A DNA stretch of 64,000 bases from Piscicola geometra (taxonomy: Eukaryota; Annelida; Clitellata; Hirudinida; Piscicolidae). Positions 14,070-26,711 of this stretch are shown in pieces. The position numbers and the translations under genes are program-made. The DNA lies in NCBI GenBank assembly GCA_943735955.1, contig OX030958.1, forward strand, positions 8,108,626-8,172,625, in the 5' to 3' direction. A model generated the notes under the pieces. The model worked only from the letters and a program-made list of their open reading frames with translations, did not search any database and was not told the DNA's origin. Within the stretch, counting starts at the first letter, position 1. Each line of letters starts with the position of its first letter.

Positions 14070-14410
14070 ATCGTATTTGCAGGCTTGAGTCATCTTATTA
14101 ATGTGTGTCGTCATAGTGAGGTCTTTATCAAAATAAATTAGTTTTCTAACGATTTCTGAAAAAATTATTTTTTTGAAAAATGCAAACTGGTTTGTAGGAG
14201 TGTGTACCAAACTTCGACGTGATGAGAACCTTATATCTTCAATCTTGCTGGAGTTAAGCTTCAGTTAATTGGCACCCATCAAAGCAGCAATTTAATCAAT
14301 TCATGATGACACTCTTTCTTGCTTGATGCAATGATCGTAAATCTGGGTGTCATCAGCATACTGATTAAAAGCAAGCTCATGTCTCGCTGCTAATTTCTCC
14401 AACTCTCCAG

Positions 14411-17400
14411 TGTCAAATAGAATAATAAAGAACCAAAAACTAATTCTTTTGTGGTTGTATTCACTGGTCTTAGTTTTACTCATTTGTTACAATATAGGAT
14501 TTCATAGCATGTGGTGAGTTGAGAAAGATTGCAAGTTAAGTCCCAAGATTGCTCTGTTTGCCAAGCAGGCAAATTAAGCACAAACATGTATTGAATCACG
14601 AATAATTACATTTGTACGCTACCGTTGCATAAACGTCCGGAAGCGTCTTACATAAAACACCATAAAAAATTTCATAAATATATTTAATATGATTTATTCA
14701 TTTATTAGAGTTTTTTAGTTTTTGAACTTTTGGAATCTGTTTGTGAAAGGCAATATTTAGGATTTTTAAATTATAAACTAGAGTAGTCTCATGAAAAAAA
14801 TGTAATAAAAAAATATGAAAAAAATACTCTTAAATAAAAGGAATACATTCAAATAAAATAAATGTATTTCTAGAATGTCAGTAACCAATAATAGAATCAA
14901 CAAGACTATTGGCAAGCGTGCCATGGCCGTTCAGGAAGACAAGTAGAAGAACGATCGAGGGTAAAATCGATCTGTCATCTCCTTGCCAGATCGAAAACCA
15001 CTGATTCAACTTTTCAAAATTCTAGAATATTAAAATAATAATTATCACTAAAAATGGTATAAACTCTTTAAGGTCATAAAAGCAGAATGTAATTTGATAT
15101 TAACTTGCTTAGCGAACGTTATGACTAGTTTATTTTTTGTTCAAAAAAGTAATTAGGTTTTGTGGCCTAATAAAATTACTGTCAGTTTCAAAACTCGCTA
15201 TAAAAATAAAAATAATTTTTTTTCAACAATCCACGCAATTCCATGAAAAGGTATTTAGAGATGAAAAGAGTCTTTTGGAATGTGAACATTATTCAATGGA
15301 AGGACCATTATATAAAGAAAAAAACTTTGTAAACATTTTAATAGAATAGGAATAAGAAACGTTGAGAAAAAAGTTCAATTTCAAAATTAACTTTAGTATT
15401 TTATTATAAAAAATTATTTTGTTGAACTTTTTTCAAATTAGAAAACAAATATTTGAAATAAAATAATTACTGAAAAGCTAATAAAGCTCACAAGTCAATA
15501 CCTATGAAGGTTGTCAAACATTTAATGAGTTTCCACTTACTCCAAGATTACACAAGACATACACTGTTTTATTTTTTCGCGAGATTTTTCACAAAAAAAG
15601 AAACATGAAGTTTCACTCATATTATATACTAATATTAATCCTTTTAACATTCACGCAGACTCGTAAATTAAATATATGCTTACCTAGATTATTTAAAAGG
15701 TTTGCGTTGAAATGAACTTTTTTTTCGTAGAAAAATGGTTTATCACATACTCTTATTGTTTTCTAAATTAAATATTCACACAATATTTTTTACAAAACTT
15801 TTTTACAAACTAACATATGGTATCACACTTGGTTTTAAAATGTATTTTTTTTAATGTCCCAATGACCTGATGCGCACAAGGACAACAAGCAATTAGGCTT
15901 GCTTGAAAGGTTCGACCTTTTGCAGAAAACTTGAGAAAAAAAATAAAATAAAACATGATGGCATAAAGAGTGAAAAACGTGAAAAGTGTAATTTATAAAG
16001 AACACAAAGTCACTAGTAAATCGCACTTGGGCGCGACGTGTGGAAAATGTTGTAAAACACATTTTTATAAAAAACAACACCTAAAGTTTAGAAATATATT
16101 TTTATAAGTGATCGCTGATTTTTTCAACGAAATTAAAATGGCTTTAAGAGGATTAGAACAGTAAAAGATTCGATTGGCGCAGATTAAAACGATCATTCAA
16201 AATAAAAACTAATGAGTTTAAACTTTTTGACAGAAAAAAATGCTTTTATAATTTTAAAGTTTATTTAAAAAATCGATTTTGAATATAATATAAAAAAATT
16301 GTAAATTATTCAAGAACTCAGATGTCAATTTATCCTTTTTGATTTGAAACTTTAAAAAGAATAAATTCATTTTTTTAGAAACTACCGTTTGTGAAATTGA
16401 AACTTTAAAATTAAAAATCTGACATTGAAACTTAACTATTTAAAAAGTGTTTTTCAATTAAAAATTGTCTGTTCAAACCCCGAAATTCAATTAAATAGGA
16501 TTTGTTGGAAAGATGAATATGCTTTACTTTATACACCATTCAAAGACCACTCGAATCAACCTATAGATAAATGAAAATTAAAATCAAAAACTGGAAAATT
16601 ACATAATTTTTCAATACAAAAAAATAAAAATCATAGATTTGTAAAGAAAAAAAACAATTTCAGCTTTAATGTTCCATTATTTACCCATCTTACATTTGAA
16701 AAGATATATGAAGTAAAGAAGATTTTCCAAGAATTAATTTAACATAATTTTTAAGCTAATAATATATAGTTCTGATTTTTGCTTCTTATTCCCACCAAAT
16801 TCTTTTTCCGTTTCAACTTTTATCATGATCATATGCCATACAGGGTATAGACTGGGTAATTTCCTAATAGCAAAAAACTTTGATCTTTTGAACGATGAAA
16901 AGTAAAGCGAAGAGTGCTAAGCACGAAACACTCCGCTACCGAAAATGCCACTATAATTACACACGCGCGTCGTAGGCATTGTTGAGAACCTCCGTCCTCG
17001 GCTGCAATAAAGCACTCTAAAAATCATATAAAAATGAATTAATTATTTCTTGGGAGTTTTGAAAAAGAAAACAAAAAAAACTTAGTATTTTACTTTACGG
17101 AAAGATGGGAAAATGGAAGGAATCTAGACCAAAGATGAGAAAATAGAAGGAATCTTGACCAAAGATGAGAAAACTAAAGAAGCCTCCTAAAAGAATGGTT
17201 GCGATTGAGCGTTCCTTGATGGATACCCATTTATACCTCTTCCCTTAAAAGACTGTTTTAAATTTAAAACAATTTAAAAATTAAAAACCTTTTCAACAAA
17301 TTCTAACTCAAAAAAATTAAAGGTCACTAAGTAGTTCAATAAAAATGTCTTGAAAAGTGAAAATAGAATTTAAAAAAAATAAAAGTTGAAAACAGAAGCT

Positions 17401-19520
17401 CGAGTAGACAAGATTTACAGCATGATTTTTTAAATCTTTGAATATGTGGGATTCTTTAGTTTTCTGTTTGGAACGTTACAAATCAGTTTTACTTTACTGA
17501 CCTTTTCATTCTCGATCAATTCGATTTTAAGAACTTATTTTTTATTTTGAGCTTAACAGTTTTAAAAATCATGTTTTTTCCCTAATTCGCAAAAGTCATG
17601 TGTGGGGCTCGTTCATTAACAAGCAATTTTTAAAAAAAGAGAAAAAAGGTTTTATTCGAAATAAGAGCATGAAAAAAGTTTAACATTTTTGATTTTCTTG
17701 ACAAGGGAGCGACATCAGATGTGACTCTGGCATAACGAGGCAGTAACTTCATTAAAAACTACTTTCATTTCAAATGAGTGTATTTATAAATATAATTCCA
17801 ACTACAAGAAGTTATGGTAGAAATACTTTGTAATACATGAATACTCAAATAGAGTATAGAAATACTATGAATTTGTATATCGAATATCAATATTGTCTTC
17901 TACTAGAAGACATTTTTAAAAGATTTTTAAAAGTTGATAAAAACCAAAAATTAGGCTTCTCAAGCCCTAAAAGCAATTTCTTGTTACCTCGCATATGTCA
18001 ATTAAAACTTGAATTTTAATATTTATTTTTCATGAAATTTTCTTTCGATGCTAATAATCTTTTACATTTTTTATATTTTTAACAACCGCAAATAAATGAC
18101 ATCTCGACCTCTCGTGTTCCTATAATGTTATCACAGAAACACACCTGCGCTACATAATTCCTAATGGAACATCATTTTTAAAGTTTCACTCCCGCAAACT
18201 CAAAAATACATTTTATCAATAAATTTGTTTAAAAAATAGGTTTTGAGCCCTTTTTCAAATTTACATGGATTCAAATTTATTTTTTACATGAGAAAACCTT
18301 ATATTTCAAAGGTTTTTCTGAAATGGATTAACAAAAGAAAAAAATTATGACTTTTTTCTATTTTATTTATTGAAATGATAACATAGAGAAATCAATTTTC
18401 GTGCAATGGCGCAATTGTCTCGTCATTGATCTTTGAAAATATGTTTTTCTTAATTTTCAAATGATTTTTTGCTACTTAAATTATTTTATTATATATTTTA
18501 TAATTTAACTTTTCAACATTATTTGTTAATTTTAAACGTTGTTTTGTTAATTATTAACAATATTTTTATAAAAGTGTAAAACTTTATTATTTTTACAAAA
18601 ACGTAAAACGTAAAGATAAATACTTATTTCAAAATATTAAAGTTATCATTTTAGTTATCAGAATAGTTTTTAAGACCCTGGTCGTCGACCTGCCAGGACA
18701 TATTTTGACCAGTTTGGGCAGAGATTTCATTCTAGATATGCGCTTTGGAATTTTTTTACATCAATAAATTATCTATGGAATTTTTTTACAAAGTATACAT
18801 TGTTTTATAAGTTATTTTTGTAAAGCCTCTTATTCCCTGAAGATATAAAAGGGGATAAAATAACCTAGAATGCATTAGCAAAGCTTCTACTAAAGCAAAT
18901 CAAAGAAGCCGAAAACAATCTAATAGAAATTTTCCAAATACTTGATGCATTTTAAAAAATATACAAAGTGAATTATTGGAGAAAGTATTTTTTTGTTTCA
19001 TAAGGTTTCTACGTGGCCCTGTATAACAAATATCAATAAAAAAATTAATTATTTGAAATCTTTACATATAAATCGATCTTTTATTTAAAAAACTGATATC
19101 TGAAAATGTATTTATATAGAAACTTTTTTAAACTGCACATTTCAAAACTTTATTTTTTATAATCTCATCATGCAGGTATTTCACCGATCCTAAAAATTTT
19201 ATTTTATTAATTCAAGTATAATTTACAATTTTATTGATTTTGGATTAATCGGGCTCGGATGAAGAGTGGCAAACTAAATCGTCCGGGTTGAAACGTCCGA
19301 GACTGAAACATCCGCATCTGCTTTTGCTAAATCTTCATCTCCTTCAAAGCCTTTCAGATCATACTTTTTTTACACGGAAGAATCTTTTCGATCCAATCAT
19401 TAAACGACTAATTTTTTCAATTTTGAATGACTCTGTTAGTAATATGCTGGTTACCGGTTCTAGCCTAGAAAAGTATTTTTCAAATAAAAAGAACGGCACC
19501 ACAAATATTACAGTAATATA
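14411..19520. other. AT-rich intergenic stretch without genes
   Basis: No supported gene. Short open frames lack motifs and lie in AT-rich sequence. Repeated AAGATGAGAAAA / GGAATCT motifs near 17100-17170 are a small local duplication. Confidence 0.5.
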
Positions 19521-19825
19521 CATAGATGGCAATCTGCGGCAAATCTTGGGGGAGGGAGAGGTCCTATTCATCATGGACCAACCTGGGGGGTCCTGGAGTC
19601 AAGACCCTTCCTCCCCACCTTAAAAAAACATTTTAAACTATTTTATACGAATATTTAAGTAAGCAGTGAATAGTTTTGTTTTACACAGCTATAACTATAA
19701 CTACCTATACTCACAATGTATTACTATGTAAAAATTTTGTTTTATGCCATGTTTAACGATTAAATTTGCATCAAAACAAGAGTTTAAAAATGTTTTCTTT
19801 AAAATAAAGGGTCCACATTTAAAAC
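19521..19825 (+). mobile_element. hAT-type MITE copy, 3' end lost
   Basis: Starts CATAGATGGCAATCTGCGGC and shares the MITE interior (AATATTTAAGTAAGCAGTGA, then the TACTCACAATGTATTACTAT motif). The distal inverted repeat is not recognisable, so the right edge is approximate. Confidence 0.7.
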
Positions 19826-21225
19826 TCAGTAAACTTTGTTTCCAGTTACTGATACATTTTAGAAAAAAAGAAGAAAGGGAATTATGTAGTTTTAAATATG
19901 ATTTTAAATAAGCTCTCAGTAAGAAGTCAAAGGTTTTTCAGAAAGCCCCTTCATAAATTCAAAGCTTAGTGAAAAGAAGTCTCGCTGATTTGCGGTCTCA
20001 ATACACTTGGAAGCTTCCTTACATAATGGAAATGAAGCTACCGGTAAATAGAGCTCCGCCGCTAATTGCGAAAAAACTTCAGTAACATACTGAACCTGAA
20101 AGTTAGATAATTCCTTTTTTTAAAGCATTTTTAGCTTAGAAAAAGTGTTTGAGCTTTTTGGCGCATGCGTATTTTTATATGATTAGATTACTAAAAACAT
20201 TTTTGAGAAATGCATCCTGATATTTTTTATAACACATTGCATCTATTGACGTTTAGTTTATGGAACAGAACACGCTTTATATTTAATCTCTTTAACTGAT
20301 TAAAAGCTCTTTCTAAAACATTTATTTCTTTTATTTCCTATATAAATTATCTTGATATTTGCAATGCCCTTGAAACTTTCATATTAAGTAGCGGGAGGCA
20401 GACTCGAGATAGAACAACATATATAAAAAAAAGATTTAAAATGTAAAACAATTATGAGAAACTCACTAAAGAATATAACTGATTAGTTTGTGTTTTTTAT
20501 AAAAACGTCCTTGATTGAAAATGTATGATTTATGTGCATCTTTAAGCTTTGCAAATACCATAATGTCAATTAGCATGAAGACCAGAAGAACTCTTTAAAA
20601 GTAGATTAGATGTTTTCCATACTCAAAAGAGCGCCTCAAGCTGCTGTTACAGCTTGCTGGAAAATATATGCATTCGCACTGCGTTTCGTGTAACATTGGC
20701 CCCTGAGCGACAATCAGGCTTCGAATTCATGAGTTTTTTTGAAAATTCGTTTTTATCTATAATTAGCTACACTGGATAACTTTGTTTTTATTGGCTATCT
20801 GGGTGTATAGAATTGATTAAGATGGCGAATTATCAATTTAATTTTTTTAATTTATTAATCTTCAAAATTATTGGCTTTCTTAGTCTTGAATGATTTTAAA
20901 TATATTATCCTGATTAATAAATTTTTATAAAGTTGTTTTTTCTTCCCTAAAACATTCAAATTAATTGTGTTTTTTTCTATTTTATTCGCATCTCTCGGGC
21001 TCTAATAAATCAATTATAATCCATTTTTGCATGTATGTCAAAACAATTTTTTAAAATGGTTTTTATGATTCACAGCATGACAGACGTAGACCATGTTACA
21101 ATGGTTATAGGAACCATGGTTCTTATGCGCCAGAGACGCCACTCCACACGACGTACACATCTCTCAATGCATACTTCGCAAACACCGCATCATGTACATT
21201 AGGTATATGATAGTTCACGATTGCT
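19826..21225. other. intergenic stretch without genes
   Basis: Ordinary AT-rich sequence. I see no coding frame, RNA gene or clear repeat apart from the sequence just after 21070 that belongs to the tRNA-like element. Confidence 0.45.
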
Positions 21226-21296
21226 TGTCAGAGATTCGAACTGGCGATCTTTAAGTTGCAAGTCCAACGTCTACCATCTAAGCCATCCCCGCTCCT
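21226..21296 (-). repeat. tRNA-like sequence, probable tRNA-derived SINE head
   Basis: The minus strand reads GGGGATGGCTTAGATGGTAG, a tRNA A-box region, then a CTTGCAA anticodon-like loop, then CCAGTTCGAATCTC, a B box. The anticodon stem pairs poorly (one A-C mismatch, two G-U) and the acceptor stem does not close, so it is either a decayed tRNA (Ala, TGC) or the 5' part of a SINE. Confidence 0.45.
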
Positions 21297-21312
21297 AAAT
21301 GTTAAAAAAATT

Positions 21313-21666
21313 AAAAAAGTCCGGACCTCCCCCCCTCCCACTTTTTGGTAGTGACAAAGTACGTCTTAATGTGGACCCCCCCCCTTTCACTTTTTTCAAT
21401 AAAAACATTTTTAAACTTTTTTTATGCGAATATAATCGTCCAACATGGCATAAAACATAATTTTTACATAGTAATATATTTTGAGTATTTTTAGTTATAG
21501 TTATAGCTGTCTAAAACAAAACTATTCATTGCTTACTTAAATATTCGTATCAAAATAGAAGTTTAAAAAATATTTTTCAAGTGGGGGGGGGGGCCCCAGG
21601 ACCCCCCCCCAGAATCGTCTTGGCTGAGTAGGAGCCCCCAAGATTTGCAGCAGATCGCGGCCCCTG
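21313..21666 (-). mobile_element. hAT-type MITE copy, reverse orientation
   Basis: The right edge reads GATTTGCAGCAGATCGCGGC then CCCTG, the family terminal repeat in reverse. The interior matches the copies at 13086 and 19521. C- and G-homopolymer tracts at both ends are typical of this family. Target duplication is not clear. Confidence 0.75.
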
Positions 21667-21924
21667 GTTAAATACCATTCATAACGTTGCTTGAGTAGTC
21701 ATTATTATCTAAAAAGACAATTTGAGCTCTTTCAAAAATATGAATTATAAATTTCTTTAAAAAGCAAAAGTATTTTTTAAGTATTCGTGGTCGATGGAAA
21801 TGACGGCTCATTACTTTCACTCTTATTTTTTTAGAAAAAAACTTTCTGCACTTGAGGATATTACGTGCGCAAATAAATTTAAAGTTACAATTTCTATCAT
21901 CTTTTTTAGTATTTAATAAAAGCT

Positions 21925-22170
21925 TTACATTGCAATACAATACGATGCAATGCAAAATAATACAATAAAATAAAAACAATAAAATACAATACAATCAAAT
22001 ACAATACAATACCATAAAATACAATACTATAAAATACAATACAAGAAAAATACAATAAAAGAAAAATGCAATACAAGAAAAATACAATACAAGAAAAATA
22101 CAATACAAGAAAAATACAATACAAGAAAAATACAATTAAAAAAAATTACAATATAATACAATAAAACAAA
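21925..22170. repeat. AATACAAT / AATACAAGAAA microsatellite
   Basis: Degenerate tandem repeat of AATAC-type units upstream of the GPCR. The long Phe/Tyr/Ile-rich minus-strand frames across it are artefacts of composition. Confidence 0.85.
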
Positions 22171-22424
22171 ATGCAATACAAACCCTTAAAAAGATTTAGT
22201 TGTAAGACAAAATTCAACACACCTTTTTAGAACTATGGTTTATATTTTTCACGATTCAAATGCTACTCATGAAAAATGATTTGATCGATCGCTTTTTCAA
22301 AACATATAATTTTAAAATTGTGAATAAAAAACCTATATTACTTTTTGAGCGCTTACTCGACTCAATAAAATCTTTAGTCTTATCGCCAAAAATCTATCGT
22401 TTTCCAAACCCCCCCCCTCCCTAG

Positions 22425-23573
22425 ATGATGGATAGGGCAGACTTCTTCAACTCCACCTACAACTCCTCCTTCGACGAAGACGGCAACGACACCACAGACT
22501 TTCTGGTGCAGCACAACAGCCACTGGCAACTCTGGGCGCTCCTCTACGCCTTGACCCTCTTCGCTTTCTGCATCGTTGGCTTCGTTTTCAACGCATTCAT
22601 CATCGTCGCAGTCCTCATGAACCGCAAGCTCAGGTCCAAAGTGGTGTACGTCTTTTGCTGCCATTTGGGTTTTGTTGGTTTACTCTGGAGCAGCGTGGTG
22701 CTGCCATACAGCGCTGTAACCGAGATGCTCAGGGAGTGGTCAGAGCCGCTGCATTGGTGCGACTTCATGGGCGTGCTGAAAAACATTCTCATCCAGATGT
22801 CCGTGTGGTCCATTGGTCTGCTCAGCTGGGACAAGTACAAGGCGATCGTCCTTCCACTGCACCATTCCACCTCCGCCAAACCTTCCACCACCATCGCCAT
22901 CCTCCTCACCTTCTGGCTCACCTCCATCTTGATCAACGTCTTGCCAATCATCATCTCAGACGGCTACCGATACGACGACAAAACTTCGTACTGCAAAGTC
23001 ATCTCCAATGAAGATGACAAGTACAGTCGTTTTCAAATCATTTACACGATCATCTGGCAACTGTTGACCTTTTACGTGCCAGCATCACTACTTTTCTTCT
23101 GTTACGTGCGCATCTTCATCGTTGCCAGACGTCAGAACAAGCGCATAGTGGTGATGACGGCGATGGGACGGGTGATAGCACTCAGCGTGGGCATTCCTCT
23201 GGCGAAAGAGCAGACCAAGCAGCACGTTTCCTCGCGAAACACCAGAGCTTCGCACACCATCTGCAAGTTCCTCGGAGCTTTTCTCGTCTCGTACTTTCCG
23301 TACGCCATCGTGCAGCTAGTCTTCCGCCACGTTGACGAGCAGAACGCCGACACAGCTTCTTTTTTTCTCCGTTCTTCAGGCATTCTGCTCGCAGCATCGC
23401 CCACCATCAACGCCTTCATCTACGGCGTCAGGAACAGCGTGCTGCGGGAGTCATGGGGGAACTACTTCAAGAAGAAGTTCAACTCCAGGGAGGATGTCTA
23501 CAAGGACGAGAAGGGCAGCAAGTGCCACCGCTGGGCCTTCAACGGGCTCCTCAACCACAACGAAACCACCTAA
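22425..23573 (+). CDS. class-A (rhodopsin-like) G-protein-coupled receptor, intronless
   Basis: A 382-residue uninterrupted frame. The N-terminus has N-glycosylation sequons at N9, N13 and N21, then seven hydrophobic segments at about 35-64, 71-96, 109-134, 154-175, 203-232, 276-301 and 312-334. N56 is the TM1 asparagine. C112 and C190 can form the TM3-ECL2 disulfide. The DRY motif is D136-K137-Y138. TM6 has SYFPY where CWxP is usual, and TM7 has N329-AFIY for NPxxY. A basic C-tail follows. It is GC-richer than its surroundings, a sign of real coding. An in-frame TAG directly precedes ATG 22425; it could also be a splice acceptor (CCCTAG), leaving an upstream exon possible. Ligand unknown; amine-like or GPR161-like families are candidates only. 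Confidence 0.85.
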   Translation: MMDRADFFNSTYNSSFDEDGNDTTDFLVQHNSHWQLWALLYALTLFAFCIVGFVFNAFIIVAVLMNRKLRSKVVYVFCCHLGFVGLLWSSVVLPYSAVTEMLREWSEPLHWCDFMGVLKNILIQMSVWSIGLLSWDKYKAIVLPLHHSTSAKPSTTIAILLTFWLTSILINVLPIIISDGYRYDDKTSYCKVISNEDDKYSRFQIIYTIIWQLLTFYVPASLLFFCYVRIFIVARRQNKRIVVMTAMGRVIALSVGIPLAKEQTKQHVSSRNTRASHTICKFLGAFLVSYFPYAIVQLVFRHVDEQNADTASFFLRSSGILLAASPTINAFIYGVRNSVLRESWGNYFKKKFNSREDVYKDEKGSKCHRWAFNGLLNHNETT

Positions 23574-24846
23574 ATCGCTAACATTAGCTCTCAGGTAGTT
23601 TCACCTTCCTACACCACCGCTACATTCTCAGACGAGCATACATTACCAGAAAAGAGCTGCAAGCAAAAAGCTTGAATTTGAAGTCGTTTTCAAAAGCACT
23701 GAAAGACCATTGTACAGAGCGTTCGTGCGTTAAAATCCTCATTATTTTACACTGTAAAACAAAGATCTCAAAGAATTTACTTAGTCGCATTCAAACGAAA
23801 TTCAATGAATGAAAGTCCTTCGACAGAAGGTAGCCCGGTGAACACAGCTTCCAGTCAGTGATACATACTTGAAGTAGATTCCTCCATATATATATTATAT
23901 GCATATTTTTACTTGTAATTTTTTTACACTGACATCTTAGATATGTATATGTAGACGTGTTATGCCGTGGAATGACTATGGAAAAATTATTCCGTGAACT
24001 GAATTATTAGATTTGTATAGCGTTTTATTTTCGAATTTCACACATTTTTACTGTAACACTTGAGCTAACTCCGATTAGTTGTCAGTTTGTGCGTATTCTT
24101 GCAAATACCTCATACAGTATTACATCGCCAGTGTTTATCAGTCAGATACACGAACAAACAAACACACATACAAAGTAAGACACGAGGACATCTTAATAAC
24201 ACGAATGTACACACAGGGAAACGGCACATTATAAATTATAGTCATTAGTGTTCCGGGATGGTTGATGAGAATGATGATGGTGGTGGTTGTACTATCGGGT
24301 AATTCATCTTAGAGCATGCATGCATGCATCAACAAATGCACTCAATCACGAATTCGTCGTTATGAATAAACGTTGTACGAACCGTGTTCGCCTCCAGCTG
24401 TAAACTACTGCGTTTAAACGCGAATAACCGCCTATACGGTACGTTGATGAGTGATGCACAGAAAGGGAGAAATGTTCATCAAAAATTGATTCAAATAATT
24501 AAGGCAAGAACTTTTATAAATTGTATTTCTTATTATGGCGATTGTTTTGGTGGTGATTATAATACGTCGGTGCTGATGATGATGATGTCTTGTGAAAGAG
24601 AACAGCATCTAGGCACGCGTTGAAGATTGTTCAGAAATATTAAATTTAAATGCTGAATCCCTGCAAAATAAAGCTGTGCACTTTCCATACATTCAGCTTA
24701 GAAACAATTCGTCAATGCGTTCATTTATCAAAAAATGAATTCAAGCATTCTTCCACACATACACTCATCCACCCATTCATAAACCCACTCATTCATCCAC
24801 GCATTCACCCACGCATTCACCCACCCACCCATTCATTCATGCACAA
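23574..24846. other. intergenic region between GPCR and ING
   Basis: Holds the 3' flanks of two convergent genes. There is no clear gene. A short ATGC repeat lies near 24315-24328 and CATT/CACC simple repeats near 24750-24840. Confidence 0.5.
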
Positions 24847-26648
24847 TCACGGCAGCTTCTTCTTCTTATCGCCGCTGCAGCGAGGACAAAACCATCGGCC
24901 TTTCGGCTTGGCGGTGAGACCGACGCACACGAAATGAAACCATTCGATGGGGCACTGCGGATGGTGTTGGTGGTGGAAAGGGTGGTGAGTGGATAATTAA
25001 GGGATAGATTTTATGGATTAAACTTGAAGATATCAATTAAAAGATAAAAAAAAAGATAAATTGATGAAAGAAAGGCGCTACAAAAATTCAGAGAATGTGG
25101 ATGGATGAGAAGTAAACGCAAAAAAAAGATTGAAAAGATGGATGGGGGAGGAGGTGCATTATGCATGAGTATGGGCAAGAAATGGGAGGGAAGAGAGGAA
25201 AGAGGCGAAAATGCCATGGTGATGGATGAGGGAGGGAAAGGTGCGGATGATGGATGAGTTGAAAAGGAAAGCGATCGCGAAAGCAGTGACGGATCGGAAG
25301 CTTCGTGTCACACTTTAAATTTAGCGCTTCATCGAAAAAATCTTTAAAATGAGTTCTTTTGACTGCGAATGTCGAGATTACTTAGTGTGATCATCATCAC
25401 CATCATCATCATCATGGTTGTCGTCGTCATTATCATCATCATCATCATGATCGTCAAAGTGGGAAATTAAAGCATTAATATGAGGCATTAGAGGCATTGC
25501 ACTGCCGGTTCTTCTGCATGGGCATCTTCACTAGAGTCACTTGATTATTGCCAACAAAATAATTTCTTTCTCAACACCCTTCTACCTATTTCGAAATGCA
25601 AGTTCGTCCACCACCACGCAGCACCGACAACTTCACCACAAACCAACTACACCATATTTAAATCTCCGCCACAGAGCAACCACATCACACTTTAACCACC
25701 ACCAACCAACCAACCAACTAACCAGCCAACCAGCCAACCAACCAACCAACCATCCACAACACATTTAAATCACCACTACAAACCACATCCAACCAACTCT
25801 CACTTCAACTCACACACCAACAACCACAACCAACCAACAACCACAACCAACCAACAAACCACACCCACAAACAAACCACAACCAACCAACTTACATCACT
25901 ATTGTCGCATCCGATCATCTCGCCATACGACACCTGGTGACATAGGCAATACGTCGGTTCGTTCGGGTCGACAGGCATGTCCAGAACATCGGAGGCGTGC
26001 CCTGCGAGCGCCAGCGAGATTGGAGGCATGCCGCCAATGCCGCTAGTGTTGTGGCTGCCGAAGCTGTCGTCGTCGCTGTTGGTATTTGTGTGTGTGTTTG
26101 TGAGAATGTGTGTAGGGGAGGGGGGATGTGTGTGTGGGTGGTGGTGGATGTGTGTGTGGTGGTTATGAGTGTGGGGAGGGGGGGATGTTTGTATTTGTGT
26201 GTGTGGAGTGGAGGTTTAAGAATAGGATCGGTTGCAAGCAAAATTTCCAACTTCAAAGTGTTCACCCAGGTGCAGATACAAAGCAATCAGACATACAGAC
26301 CCAGTAGTCGTCGACTGCTTCTTCTTCCTCTTCCTGCCTCCCTCCTCCGCTGCATCCTTCGTGGCATCCTTCTTCCTCTTCTTGCTTTCCTTCACACTTG
26401 ACGACGTTCCTGTCACATCAGAGTTTACACGTATTGTCAATTTTATATTGTTATGGAAGGGAAGGTGACGATGGTGATGATGGCTACCTTGTTTTGCAGT
26501 CAATAAATGAGAGTTAATGAATAAGAACAGGTTCGAGTGTGGAATTGAAGCGATAAATAAAATGATTGATTAATGATGTGTCCCAATGCGAATACACAAT
26601 TACACACACACACACACCCACCCACACCCACACACACACCCACACCCA

Positions 26649-26711
<63 letters not shown>

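Larger units (their letters stand above)
12640..14410 (-). pseudogene. fossil non-LTR retrotransposon reverse transcriptase, split by a MITE
   Basis: On the minus strand, 14410 to 14078 reads GELEKLAARHELAFN, then QYADDTQIYDHC (RT motif C with YADD), LKLNSSKIE and DLTMTTHIN. The frame is then broken by the MITE at 13086-14069 and resumes at 13077 with VLSRIDYSN, ARLLTGARKCDHI, VLKELHWLRVENKIE and LMHKC, the usual RT C-terminal region of CR1/Jockey-like elements. Stops and frameshifts occur in both halves, so it is dead. The N-terminal endonuclease and first RT motifs are absent. The two halves are collinear across the insertion and the join carries an 8-bp duplication, so the split is secondary. 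Confidence 0.85.

Noticed and set aside
19288..19623. 111-codon frame
   Set aside because: Its 3' third lies in the MITE, composition is noncoding and there is no family pattern.
22380..23598. Other frames over the GPCR (up to 136 codons)
   Set aside because: Shadows of the GC-richer GPCR coding sequence without transmembrane or family patterns.
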